Assembly (NCBI RefSeq): GCF_010095445.2
Contig: NZ_WFGV02000052.1
Location: 1 to 42,355, forward strand
Direction of reading: 5' to 3'
From: Pseudomonas sp. TNT3
GTDB lineage: Bacteria > Pseudomonadota > Gammaproteobacteria > Pseudomonadales > Pseudomonadaceae
Length of the DNA stretch: 42,355 nucleotides
In this document: in pieces, positions 18,593 to 25,856 of the stretch
Position numbering within the stretch: position 1 is the stretch's first letter
How the letters are laid out: every line of letters starts with the position of its first letter
Notes under the pieces: generated by a model
The model's input: the letters and a program-made list of their open reading frames with translations, nothing else
What the model was told of the DNA's origin: nothing
Database searches by the model: none
Made by a program: the position numbers and the translations under genes

Positions 18593-18695
18593 AACTTGTG
18601 GTGAGGGGATTTATCCCCGCTGGGTTACGCAGCGACCCCAAAATCTTTACGACTGCTACGCAGCCGAACGGGGATAAATCCCCTCACCACAAGTT
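18593..18695. repeat. Palindromic repeat with 27-bp arms
   Basis: The arms 18593-18619 (AACTTGTGGTGAGGGGATTT onward) and 18669-18695 are perfect inverted copies. This is a different family from the REPs elsewhere in the window. It fills most of the 269-bp gap between the thiolase gene and the convergent small gene. Confidence 0.85.
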
Positions 18696-18768
18696 TCGTC
18701 AGCTGCTACAGATTGTTTGATGGCCTGACTGCCTCAAATTTCCCCGAAAGCCACTTTTCTTTCCAAGA

Positions 18769-19017
18769 TCAAACCCGCCCCTGCAATCGTCGCCCGACGA
18801 CATCCATCAAATCACAGCCGTCGCGAAGCGAAGTCACCAACACCCGCGCCAGTTCACTGTGAACACCCTCGCCAAACGCAAAACTCTCAAGAAGCTGCGT
18901 TGCCGTACGAATGCGATAAGCCGCCGTTTCATGCAACACCTCAATCGGTGCCTCGGTGTCGATCAGTAAAGATGGAACGCTGCAGTCGATACCGGTGACA
19001 GGCATGTATCGATCCAT
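18769..19017 (-). CDS. Small hypothetical protein
   Basis: This 82-aa protein begins MDRYMPVTGIDCSVPSLLIDT and has an Ala/Leu/Arg-rich helical centre (TAAYRIRTATQLLESFAF). The start is set by a clear GGAGG placed 8 nt before ATG 19017; an earlier Met at 19050 has no ribosome site. No domain is recognised with certainty; size and helical pattern recall the small Pseudomonas DUF3077-type proteins. It lies 37 bp after the DUF6124 gene on the same strand, so they probably form an operon. Confidence 0.7.
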   Translation of the reverse strand: MDRYMPVTGIDCSVPSLLIDTEAPIEVLHETAAYRIRTATQLLESFAFGEGVHSELARVLVTSLRDGCDLMDVVGRRLQGRV

Positions 19018-19054
19018 GACGTAGAACCTCCAATGGTTAAAAGAACACACCGCC

Positions 19055-19432
19055 TCAACGTTGACGATTGGACGACACGTCTGCCGATTCCCGAGGCACT
19101 TCCAGATTGTCCAGCGCCCGATTGACCAGCAGTTCGCTCAGCGCAGCCAGTTGTTGGATGGCCAGAATCACCTGTCGGCGCGGGCCTTCCAGTTCGCGGG
19201 CCAGGTCGGCGGACATCACGCTGAGAGAGGACAAGGTTTCAGAGGCGTGACACAGCATGGCTTCGATGTCGACATCGGGCACCACCGCGAAGAAACAGTT
19301 GGAGGTTTCGGGAGTGACTTGATGGCGTAGGGGAATGTTGATGCGACGTTCTGAGGGTTTGGGGCGTGTGGGTGAAACGGGGGCGGATTGAATGTCTGAC
19401 GCTGGGGTTGTGGTGGGGGTGGGTTTTTTCAT
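19055..19432 (-). CDS. DUF6124 family protein
   Basis: This 125-aa protein has a Pro/Thr-rich, probably disordered N-terminus (about 1-45) and a conserved helical C-terminal part: FFAVVPDVDIEAMLCHASETL, then ADLARELEGPRRQVILAIQQL and NRALDNLE. These segments match what I recall of the Pseudomonas DUF6124 family, whose function is unknown. The gene is preceded on its strand by GGAGCTCC at about 19436-19443, which could include a ribosome site. Confidence 0.8.
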   Translation of the reverse strand: MKKPTPTTTPASDIQSAPVSPTRPKPSERRINIPLRHQVTPETSNCFFAVVPDVDIEAMLCHASETLSSLSVMSADLARELEGPRRQVILAIQQLAALSELLVNRALDNLEVPRESADVSSNRQR

Positions 19433-19870
19433 TTCGGAGCTCCTTGCAAATTGAGAATCGCCAGTTAGTTGCTTTCAATTGAATGGATTGATGGCTGTAC
19501 GTGGCGGACCGGTAGATTTATTACCAGAAAATTCATTTTTATTAATCAATTAAATGAACATCTGTGTAATTAAATGATTCTCGCCCGAGCAATCATTAGA
19601 CCATTCATTCCTTACTACGAATACATCTCCCCCGGTAAATTCTCACGCACTTCCAATTTACTGTAAGACGTTTCCTTAAACAAAGTAGGCAGCGTCTTAC
19701 ACTCGCATGCGGTACTCATTCGAGACATAAAAGGCCATTCCATGGTCATACGATCTCTTAAGAAAATTATCTTTTTCGTTCAGGTACCAAGTGTGTAGGA
19801 TGCCGCAACCAAAGAGAACCACCCGCGTACGTGTGGTTTGTCGCAACAACAAGGCCGTGGTAAATATCGA
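19433..19870. other. AT-rich intergenic region of 438 bp
   Basis: No gene is seen. Base composition drops sharply from about 19500. AATTAAATGA occurs twice as a direct repeat (about 19546 and 19567), and a 9-bp inverted repeat lies at 19662-19701. Promoters for the DUF6124 gene (leftward) and the XRE regulator (rightward) should lie here. Confidence 0.6.
19662..19701. promoter_or_regulatory. Candidate operator upstream of the XRE regulator
   Basis: TGTAAGACG (19662-19670) and CGTCTTACA (19693-19701) are perfect inverted arms with centres 31 bp apart, about three helical turns. It lies 170 bp before the regulator ATG and could be its own binding site; this is inference. Confidence 0.4.
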
Positions 19871-20470
19871 ATGCACAAGAAAGAAAAAACAGAAAAACTA
19901 AAAAGCAATATCAAGTACCTGATTAAGAGTCGCGGAGAGACTCGATTGTCCTTGTGCAATGCAAGTGGACTGACCAGAACAACCATCTACAACATTTTGG
20001 AAGGACGGGTCGTAAATGTACAACAATCGACCATTCGAAAAATATCCGATTTTTTTGGTGTTTCTTATAAAGAGATAGAAACAGTTGATTTTGAAGAAAA
20101 AGAAATAATAGAAAGTAGCGCCACACCTGACGGAAATATGAATCCGGCAGCGGTGCCTGTGATTCGAGAAAGGTTTCTGATTCAAAGTCTTGATAAGCGG
20201 ATAGGTGAGTTGGCGATTTCTCATCCGCTGACGTATTACTTCGGCACGGCTTGTAATTTGATAGGAGTGCTTCTTGAGAATGATATTTGTGGAGTGAATG
20301 AGGCTGGTGATCTTTTAATAGTGAAGAAAGGATTATCGAATGGCGACGGAGACAAACTGGTGTACGACACAATCACAAAAAAACTGGCCATCACCACCAA
20401 CGATCCTGACAAGGACAGCATCACTACTATCGGAGTTGTAATTGAGGAAAGATTCTATGGAAAACAATAA
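19871..20470 (+). CDS. XRE-type helix-turn-helix regulator with S24-like C-terminus
   Basis: This 199-aa protein has an N-terminal HTH (about 9-66, LSLCNASGLTRTTIYNILEG) and a C-terminal part (about 130-195) that reads like the LexA/cI S24 fold: ENDICGVNEAGDLLIVKKG, DGDKLVYD and TTIGVVIEERF. The Ser-Lys cleavage dyad of that family is not evident, so it is probably not self-cleaving. ATG 19871 (MHKKEKTEK) was chosen; an earlier ATG at 19838 is possible. It overlaps the transporter gene by 14 bases. Its AT-rich codons differ strongly from the flanking genes, a sign of horizontal transfer. A role in controlling the transporter is inferred from the overlap. Confidence 0.75.
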   Translation: MHKKEKTEKLKSNIKYLIKSRGETRLSLCNASGLTRTTIYNILEGRVVNVQQSTIRKISDFFGVSYKEIETVDFEEKEIIESSATPDGNMNPAAVPVIRERFLIQSLDKRIGELAISHPLTYYFGTACNLIGVLLENDICGVNEAGDLLIVKKGLSNGDGDKLVYDTITKKLAITTNDPDKDSITTIGVVIEERFYGKQ

Positions 20471-21338
20471 TAAATCTGAGAACAGCAAATATAAATTACT
20501 AGGATTTGAGAAAAAAAATAATCTGGTTGTGATTATGGTTATCTCTACTGGGAAAATAGTAAAAATAAAGACTGCTGAGGTTTTGAAAAGCGAAATTTTT
20601 GACAATTTAAATAAGGCGGAAATTAAGGAGATATACCGAAAATACTATTCAGGGGGTACTGCCTCTACCACCACCTACGAAATGAATGATCGTCATGAAA
20701 GATCGTGGATGATTTATGTCGCATTGAACGTGCTCCTGCTTTCACTATACATCTTCACCAATATCGCAGCGACTAAACTTGTTTATCTGAAATGGTTTGA
20801 CCTGGTTATTCCTCCCGCCGTATTTCTATACCCACTAACATTCTTAGTCGTTGACCTGCTAAACGAAACCTATGGGCTGAGGTTAGCGAGAAAAGCCCTG
20901 CTCTTTGCATTTTCGAGTAACGCTCTAATCGTTTTACTCTTGAACGGAGTGGTATACCTCCCTGGGCTACCCGGATGGAAACTTGATTTGCCATATACTG
21001 AAGTCGTTACACACGTATCATCAGTGCTAATAGCATCATCAATATCATTTCTTTTTTCAGAATATATAAATTCATATCTACTTTGCAAAATAAAAGAGCT
21101 AACAAACTCTAGATTTTTATTTTTACGTGTATTTTTCAGCACGTTTTTCGCAGTAATAGTAGACAGTATCCTTTTTTGTTATATTGCCTTTTACGGATCA
21201 ATGCAGAATAGTGACATTCTAAATATGGTATACGCTCAAATAGCTATCAAGATGTGCTTCGCTGTGATTAACGTTTTTCCAGCATATGGAGCAAGATCGT
21301 TATTTAAACGATACATTGCCGGAGGCAAAACCGCATAA
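20457..21338 (+). CDS. Queuosine precursor transporter (YhhQ/QueT, Vut_1 family) with N-terminal extension
   Basis: Residues about 84-285 of this 293-aa protein form the six-helix YhhQ-type membrane domain, with the signature DLLNETYG at 133-140 and PAYGARSL near the end. YhhQ proteins import 7-deazaguanine precursors such as preQ0 or preQ1. The first 80 residues are an extra soluble segment (KYKLLGFEKKNNLVVIMVIS, then NLNKAEIKEIYRKYYSGG) absent from E. coli-length YhhQ; it is predicted cytoplasmic and I do not recognise it. ATG 20457 follows GAGGAAAG. The gene overlaps the XRE regulator by 14 bases and faces queC, with a shared palindromic terminator between. Low GC suggests transfer. Confidence 0.85.
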   Translation: MENNNKSENSKYKLLGFEKKNNLVVIMVISTGKIVKIKTAEVLKSEIFDNLNKAEIKEIYRKYYSGGTASTTTYEMNDRHERSWMIYVALNVLLLSLYIFTNIAATKLVYLKWFDLVIPPAVFLYPLTFLVVDLLNETYGLRLARKALLFAFSSNALIVLLLNGVVYLPGLPGWKLDLPYTEVVTHVSSVLIASSISFLFSEYINSYLLCKIKELTNSRFLFLRVFFSTFFAVIVDSILFCYIAFYGSMQNSDILNMVYAQIAIKMCFAVINVFPAYGARSLFKRYIAGGKTA

Positions 21339-21376
21339 AAAATGGGGAGTTACCTGGCATTACTTAACTCCCCATT
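21336..21376 (-). terminator. Terminator between the transporter and queC genes
   Basis: Perfect 12-bp arms AATGGGGAGTTA / TAACTCCCCATT with a 12-nt loop. On the minus strand the stem is followed by a T-run (complement of AAAAAA at 21337-21342), so it is an intrinsic terminator for queC; on the plus strand it lacks a T-run but still forms a hairpin after the transporter stop. Confidence 0.88.
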
Positions 21377-21387
21377 AGTCACTTCCT

Positions 21388-22077
21388 CTATAGCCCTAAT
21401 TTTAACTTAAGGCTGCTCTCAACGCCGACCCGATCCTTCAAAAACTCACTCAACCCTTTCGCACGCAGCGCACAGGCATCACAATCGGCACACCCACTTC
21501 CTTTTATGCCGTTATAGCAAGTCAATGTGTGATAGCTAATCAAATCTATCTGCCCGTAATAATCGGCCAAAGCCCATGTCTCTGCTTTATTCAACCGCAT
21601 AAGCGGCGTTTCAATTCGTAGCTTATAGTCCATCCCCAAGTGAAGGGCACTGTTCAAAACCTTGACGAACTCGTCACCACAATCCGGATAACCAGAGCTC
21701 TCAGCCTCGCTAATACCTGTAATGACGGTGTCAGCACCCACTTGATAGGCATAAATGGAAGCCAGGGTTAAAAACAGAATATTCCGCCCTGGGACAAACG
21801 TGTCAGGCACTCCGTTATCCGTACTTCTAACAATGGGAATGTTGTTACTCGTCAAACTGCTGATGGCCAGTTCGTTTAGCAAGGTTGTGTCCAACACCTT
21901 GTGCACCTTCACGCCAAACTGTTTTGACAACTGTTGCGCCACATCGATTTCCGCACGGTGGCGCTGGCCATAATCAAACGTAATACAGTGAATTTCATCG
22001 TACTGCGGCAATGCATGGATCAAGCAGGTGGTCGAATCTTGCCCACCGCTGAAAACAATAACGGCCTTTCTGGTCAT
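21388..22077 (-). CDS. queC: 7-cyano-7-deazaguanine (preQ0) synthase
   Basis: QueC (229 aa) converts 7-carboxy-7-deazaguanine to preQ0 with ATP and ammonia. It has the PP-loop SGGQDS (10-15), the substrate-binding FDYGQRH (34-40) and VPGRN (95-99), and the zinc site C187, C196, C199, C202 in CYNGIKGSGCADCDAC. All key residues are present, so it should be active. ATG 22077 follows AAGGAAGAAGGA; a longer start at 22143 is less likely. The core Pseudomonas queC normally sits beside queE near tol-pal, so this copy beside a YhhQ-type transporter and a regulator may be accessory. It is convergent with the transporter. Confidence 0.95.
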   Translation of the reverse strand: MTRKAVIVFSGGQDSTTCLIHALPQYDEIHCITFDYGQRHRAEIDVAQQLSKQFGVKVHKVLDTTLLNELAISSLTSNNIPIVRSTDNGVPDTFVPGRNILFLTLASIYAYQVGADTVITGISEAESSGYPDCGDEFVKVLNSALHLGMDYKLRIETPLMRLNKAETWALADYYGQIDLISYHTLTCYNGIKGSGCADCDACALRAKGLSEFLKDRVGVESSLKLKLGL

Positions 22078-22099
22078 GGTTCCTTCTTCCTTGGGGTGT

Positions 22100-22135
22100 C
22101 CCGGCAGGCTGCTGGGGGCCGTTGACCCTACCGGG
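22100..22135 (-). other. Leader hairpin upstream of queC
   Basis: In the queC 5' leader, CCCGGTAGG pairs with CCTGCCGGG (9 bp, one G-U) around an 18-nt loop, ending 23 nt before the start codon and close to the ribosome site. It may affect queC translation. The A-rich tail of a preQ1-I riboswitch is absent, so I do not call a riboswitch. Confidence 0.4.
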
Positions 22136-22199
22136 AAGCTCACATTGTGGCTGTGGGAAGTTTCCTAAATGACTGTCGCCTATTTCCGGTTGTAAGCCT

Positions 22200-22265
22200 G
22201 AACCAACAGAAGTTTTGACCGCATGAATGGATATGTACACCAGCAAGACACTCCCCGCCGATAAG
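22200..22265 (-). repeat. Fragment of the composite repeat (copy D)
   Basis: About 65 bp match the TGTACATATCC end of the core in the same orientation as copy C (GAATGGATATGTACACCAGC and flanks). It looks like a remnant of a second element. Confidence 0.65.
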
Positions 22266-22317
22266 GCTTGCTTCCAGTGCTTGATCAGGGTGCATCAGGA
22301 AGATGTCGGTCGGCTGT

Positions 22318-22350
22318 GAGGCCGTCATCGCGAGCAAGCTCGGCTCCCAC
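22318..22350 (-). repeat. Single REP element
   Basis: A REP core (GGCCGTCATCGCGAGCAAGC, then TCCCACAGG) lies just before composite repeat copy C. Confidence 0.75.
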
Positions 22351-22375
22351 AGGTGACCGCGTGCGCTTCGAAAGT

Positions 22376-22706
22376 CAGGTCGGCTGGCAGGCCGCCTCGC
22401 TTTGGCTTTTGATCTGCTTTTGATTTTCTTGCCCCCTCGGCAGGCCGAGCGCAGGTTCTGCGCAGTGGGCAACCCGGCATGGATGCCGGGTTAGCCGCCC
22501 CCGGCCATGGATGGCCGATGGCGGCGGGCCCACGGAGCGGGACCGGAGTGAGGGTATGCCGAGCTCAAGCGAGGCACCGGACGAAAGGGGCAAGAGCGTT
22601 TGGTTACTTTGCGCTTTTCAAAGTGACTCGCCGTAAGGGCGAAACCAATAGAAGCCGTAACCGCAGGAATGGATATGTACACCAGCAAAAAATCCGTCGC
22701 CGATCA
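22376..22706 (-). repeat. Composite intergenic repeat core, copy C
   Basis: About 330 bp are closely similar to copy B (2755-3068), including CAGGTCGGCT, CGCAGGTTCTGCGCAGTGGG, ATGCCGGGTTAGCCG, GGGGCAAGAGCGTTTGGTTA and GGATATGTAC. Compared with B there is a short insertion near 22545-22570. Open frames through it appear fortuitous. Confidence 0.85.
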
Positions 22707-22707
22707 G

Positions 22708-23023
22708 ACCGCCATCGCGAGCAGGCTCACTCCCACAGTTTGAACCGGGTGCATCAGGGAAATACTCATAGGCTGTCAGACCGCCATCGCCGGCAGGCCA
22801 GCTCCCACAGTTTGATCCGGGGGCAACAGGGAAAGATGCGTCGGCTGTCACGCCGCTATCGCGAGCAGGCTCACTCCTACAGTTTGATCCGGGTACATCA
22901 GGGAATACTTATTTGGCTGTCAGGGCGACATCGCTGGCAAGCCAGCTCCCACAATTTGATCCTGGTAATTCCGAGCAATTCATCGGTTATGAGACCGCCA
23001 TCGCGAACACGCTTCGCTCTTCA
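22708..23023 (-). repeat. Tandem array of five REP units
   Basis: REP cores begin near 22708, 22780, 22850, 22923 and 22994, a steady spacing of 70-73 bp, with linkers such as TTTGATCCGGGTGCATCAGG. The last unit is degenerate. The array continues from copy C and ends before the efflux promoter. Confidence 0.82.
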
Positions 23024-23091
23024 TTTACAGCGCAATGCACGCCTCCCACCCCCACCTGACGACCGGCACCAAAAACCAATTGCCACTAAAT

Positions 23092-23120
23092 ATTACATAC
23101 GTCATATTACATCCGTAATA
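23092..23120 (+). promoter_or_regulatory. Candidate regulatory site upstream of the efflux operon
   Basis: ATTACATACGT (23092-23102) and ATTACATCCGT (23106-23116) are near-identical direct repeats 14 bp apart; the second is also part of the palindrome ATTAC-N4-GTAAT. They lie 30-57 bp before the first gene in a short AT-rich patch, consistent with a promoter and operator. No regulator gene is adjacent. Confidence 0.4.
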
Positions 23121-23148
23121 AATACCGCCCTCCACAGGTAAACCCACC

Positions 23149-24267
23149 ATGACCAGCATGCCCAGCCTTGAACCCGAGCTCGCCGTCCCGGTGAAATCCA
23201 GGCCTCCCCTGCTCAAACGCCTGCTCCTGCTGATCGCCCTCATCGCCGCGCTGATATTCGCCGGCCTCTATGCAACCCACTGGTGGAAAGCCGGCCGCTT
23301 TATCGAAACCACCGACGACGCCTACATCGGCGGTGACGTAACGGTGATCGGGCCGAAAGTCGCGGGCTATATCGACGACGTGCTGGTCACCGACAACCAG
23401 AAGGTCAAGGCCGGCGACGTGCTGATCCGCCTCGACTCCCGCGATTACCGCGCCAACCTGGCCAAAGCCGAAGGCGCGGTCGCCGCCGAAGAAGCGCTGC
23501 TCGCCAACCTCGATGCCACCGAACAACTGCAACACGCGGTCATCGGCCAGGCCCGCGCCGGTATCGATGCCGCCAACGCCGAAGCCTCCCGCTCAAGGGA
23601 TGACAACGTGCGCTACAAACGGCTGGTCGGCAGCAACGCGGTCTCGGTAGAAAGCGCCCAACGCGTGGACGCCACGTTCAAAACCGCGCAAGCCCTCAGT
23701 GCCCGGGCCCAAGCGGAATTGTTGGCCGCACAACGTCAGTTGAACGTGATCGAAACCCAGAAACAGCAAGCCCGCGCCGCCTTGATGCAGGCCCGTGCCG
23801 AGCGTGATCTCGCGCAATTGAACGTGGGCTACACCGATTTGAAAGCGCCGGTGGACGGCGTCGTCGGCAATCGTCGGGCGCGGGTTGGCGCTTACGCTCA
23901 GGCCGGTTCGCAACTGTTGTCGGTGGTGCCGTCGAGCGGGCTGTGGGTAGATGCCAATTTCAAAGAAGACCAGCTCGCGCACATGACGTCGGGTCAGCGC
24001 GTGATCATCCATGCGGACGTGCTCTCGGGGCGCGAATTCCATGGGCATCTGGACAGCCTGGCACCGGCCAGTGGTTCGCAGTTCAGCGTGCTGCCACCAG
24101 AAAACGCCACCGGTAACTTCACCAAGATCGTGCAACGGGTGCCTGTGCGCATCCTGCTGGATCCCGCGGATGGCGTACTGGGTCACCTGCGTCCCGGCCT
24201 GTCGGTCACGGCAGAAGTGGACACTCGCGAGGAGACCAAAACCCCAGCCGTGGCCAGCGCACCATGA
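23149..24267 (+). CDS. HlyD/EmrA-family membrane fusion protein
   Basis: This 372-aa periplasmic adaptor has one N-terminal membrane anchor (about 23-42, LKRLLLLIALIAALIFAGLY), a barrel-sandwich/lipoyl half (DDAYIGGDVTVIGPKVAGYI, about 56-75), a long alpha-helical hairpin rich in Ala, Gln and Arg, and the second lipoyl half (NVGYTDLKAPVDGVVGNR). It links an inner-membrane pump to an outer-membrane channel. It overlaps the MFS gene by 4 bases (24264-24267) and forms an EmrAB-type system; no TolC-like gene is nearby, so the channel must come from elsewhere. Confidence 0.92.
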   Translation: MTSMPSLEPELAVPVKSRPPLLKRLLLLIALIAALIFAGLYATHWWKAGRFIETTDDAYIGGDVTVIGPKVAGYIDDVLVTDNQKVKAGDVLIRLDSRDYRANLAKAEGAVAAEEALLANLDATEQLQHAVIGQARAGIDAANAEASRSRDDNVRYKRLVGSNAVSVESAQRVDATFKTAQALSARAQAELLAAQRQLNVIETQKQQARAALMQARAERDLAQLNVGYTDLKAPVDGVVGNRRARVGAYAQAGSQLLSVVPSSGLWVDANFKEDQLAHMTSGQRVIIHADVLSGREFHGHLDSLAPASGSQFSVLPPENATGNFTKIVQRVPVRILLDPADGVLGHLRPGLSVTAEVDTREETKTPAVASAP

Positions 24268-25856
24268 GCCGCGCCCTCGCCGCCCCGGCGCAGCCGTTCA
24301 ATGCCGCCGACATGGCCACGGCGACCAAGGTCTTCGCCTTCGCCAGCATGTGCATCGGCATGTTCATTGCGCTGCTGGATATCCAGATCGTCTCCGCTTC
24401 GTTGCGTGACATTGGCGGCGGGCTCTCGGCCGGCACCGACGAAACGGCCTGGGTGCAGACCAGCTATTTGATCGCCGAGATCATCGTGATACCGCTGTCC
24501 GGCTGGCTATCCCGAGTGTTCTCGACCCGCTGGTTGTTCTGCGCATCGGCGGTGGGTTTTACCCTGGCCAGTCTGCTGTGCGGCGCCGCGTGGAATATCC
24601 AGAGCATGATCGCGTTCCGTGCCCTGCAAGGGTTTCTCGGCGGCTCGATGATCCCTTTGGTGTTCACCACCGCGTTCTTTTTCTTCACCGGCAAACAACG
24701 GGTGATCGCGGCGGCGACGATCGGTGCGGTGGCTTCCCTTGCGCCGACTTTGGGGCCGGTGATCGGTGGATTTATCACTGACATTTCATCCTGGCACTGG
24801 CTGTTCTATATCAATCTGGTGCCGGGCATTTTCGTCGCCGTGGCCGTGCCGATGCTGGTGAAGATCGACCAGCCGGAACTGTCACTGCTCAAGGGCGCCG
24901 ACTACCTGAGCATGGTGTTCCTGGCGCTGTTTCTCGGCTGCCTGGAATACACCCTCGAAGAAGGCCCGCGCTGGAACTGGTTCAGCGACAGCACCATCCT
25001 CACCACGGCCTGGATCAGCGGCCTGGCCGGCCTGGCGTTCATCGGCCGCACCTTGCACGTGGCCAATCCTATCGTCGATCTGCGCGCCCTCAAGGACCGT
25101 AACTTTGCCCTCGGTTGCTTCTTTTCGTTCGTCACCGGCATCGGTCTGTTCGCCACCATCTACCTGACACCGCTGTTCCTCGGCCGAGTGCGTGGTTACG
25201 GTGCGCTGGACATTGGTCTGGCGGTTTTCTCCACCGGGGTGTTCCAGATCATGGCGATTCCGCTGTACGCCTTTCTGGCCAACCGCGTCGACTTGCGCTG
25301 GATCATGATGACCGGCCTTGGGCTGTTCGCGTTGTCGATGTGGGATTTCAGCCCGATCACCCATGACTGGGGAGGCAAGGAATTGATGCTGCCGCAAGCT
25401 CTGCGCGGGATCGCCCAGCAACTGGCCGTACCGCCCGCCGTCACGCTGACCCTCGGTGGACTGGCACCGGCGCGGCTCAAACATGCTTCCGGCTTGTTCA
25501 ATCTGATGCGAAACCTGGGCGGCGCCATTGGTATTGCCGCTTGCGCGACCATCCTCAACGATCGCACCAACCTGCACTTCACCCGGTTGGCGGAAAATCT
25601 CAACAGCACCAACGAAGCGTTGAATCAGTGGCTGTCCCAGGTCGGCAACAACTTCGCCACCCTGGGCCAGAGCGGCGACACCCGTGTGACGGCCAGCCTG
25701 CACCAGTTGTGGCTGCTGACCTACCGCGAGGCGCAGACGCAAACCTACGGCGATGCGTTTCTGATGATCATGGTCTGCTTCATCATTGCCACGGCGATGG
25801 TGCCCTTGATGCGCAAGGTGCAACCACCGGCCGCGCCGTCAGCGGATGCTCACTGA
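24264..25856 (+). CDS. DHA2-family MFS efflux transporter (EmrB-like)
   Basis: This 530-aa inner-membrane protein has about 14 hydrophobic helices as in the DHA2/EmrB drug:H+ antiporters. Family motifs include DIQIVSASLRDIGGGL in helix 1, WLSRVFSTRWLF after helix 2, and the antiporter segment APTLGPVIGGFITDISSWHW in helix 5. With the upstream adaptor it should export hydrophobic or toxic compounds; substrates cannot be read from sequence. Its stop codon directly abuts that of the convergent AhpD-like gene. Confidence 0.92.
   Translation: MSRALAAPAQPFNAADMATATKVFAFASMCIGMFIALLDIQIVSASLRDIGGGLSAGTDETAWVQTSYLIAEIIVIPLSGWLSRVFSTRWLFCASAVGFTLASLLCGAAWNIQSMIAFRALQGFLGGSMIPLVFTTAFFFFTGKQRVIAAATIGAVASLAPTLGPVIGGFITDISSWHWLFYINLVPGIFVAVAVPMLVKIDQPELSLLKGADYLSMVFLALFLGCLEYTLEEGPRWNWFSDSTILTTAWISGLAGLAFIGRTLHVANPIVDLRALKDRNFALGCFFSFVTGIGLFATIYLTPLFLGRVRGYGALDIGLAVFSTGVFQIMAIPLYAFLANRVDLRWIMMTGLGLFALSMWDFSPITHDWGGKELMLPQALRGIAQQLAVPPAVTLTLGGLAPARLKHASGLFNLMRNLGGAIGIAACATILNDRTNLHFTRLAENLNSTNEALNQWLSQVGNNFATLGQSGDTRVTASLHQLWLLTYREAQTQTYGDAFLMIMVCFIIATAMVPLMRKVQPPAAPSADAH

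Noticed and set aside
22078..22160. preQ1 riboswitch before queC
   Set aside because: A hairpin is present, but the preQ1-I A-rich tail and C-rich loop signature is not, and I cannot match other classes by eye.
22708..23023. CRISPR array
   Set aside because: Units are about 72 bp, the linkers are themselves conserved, and the repeated part is a REP core; there are no cas genes.
22479..23141. Apparent 220-residue protein across repeat copy C and the REP array
   Set aside because: It runs through non-coding repeats that occur elsewhere in both orientations; the repeated REP linkers give HSLNRVHQG-type pseudo-repeats, not a real protein.
24882..25823. 313-codon open frame antisense to the MFS gene
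   Set aside because: Same situation: the reverse of a membrane protein, rich in Gln/Arg/His, no domain.
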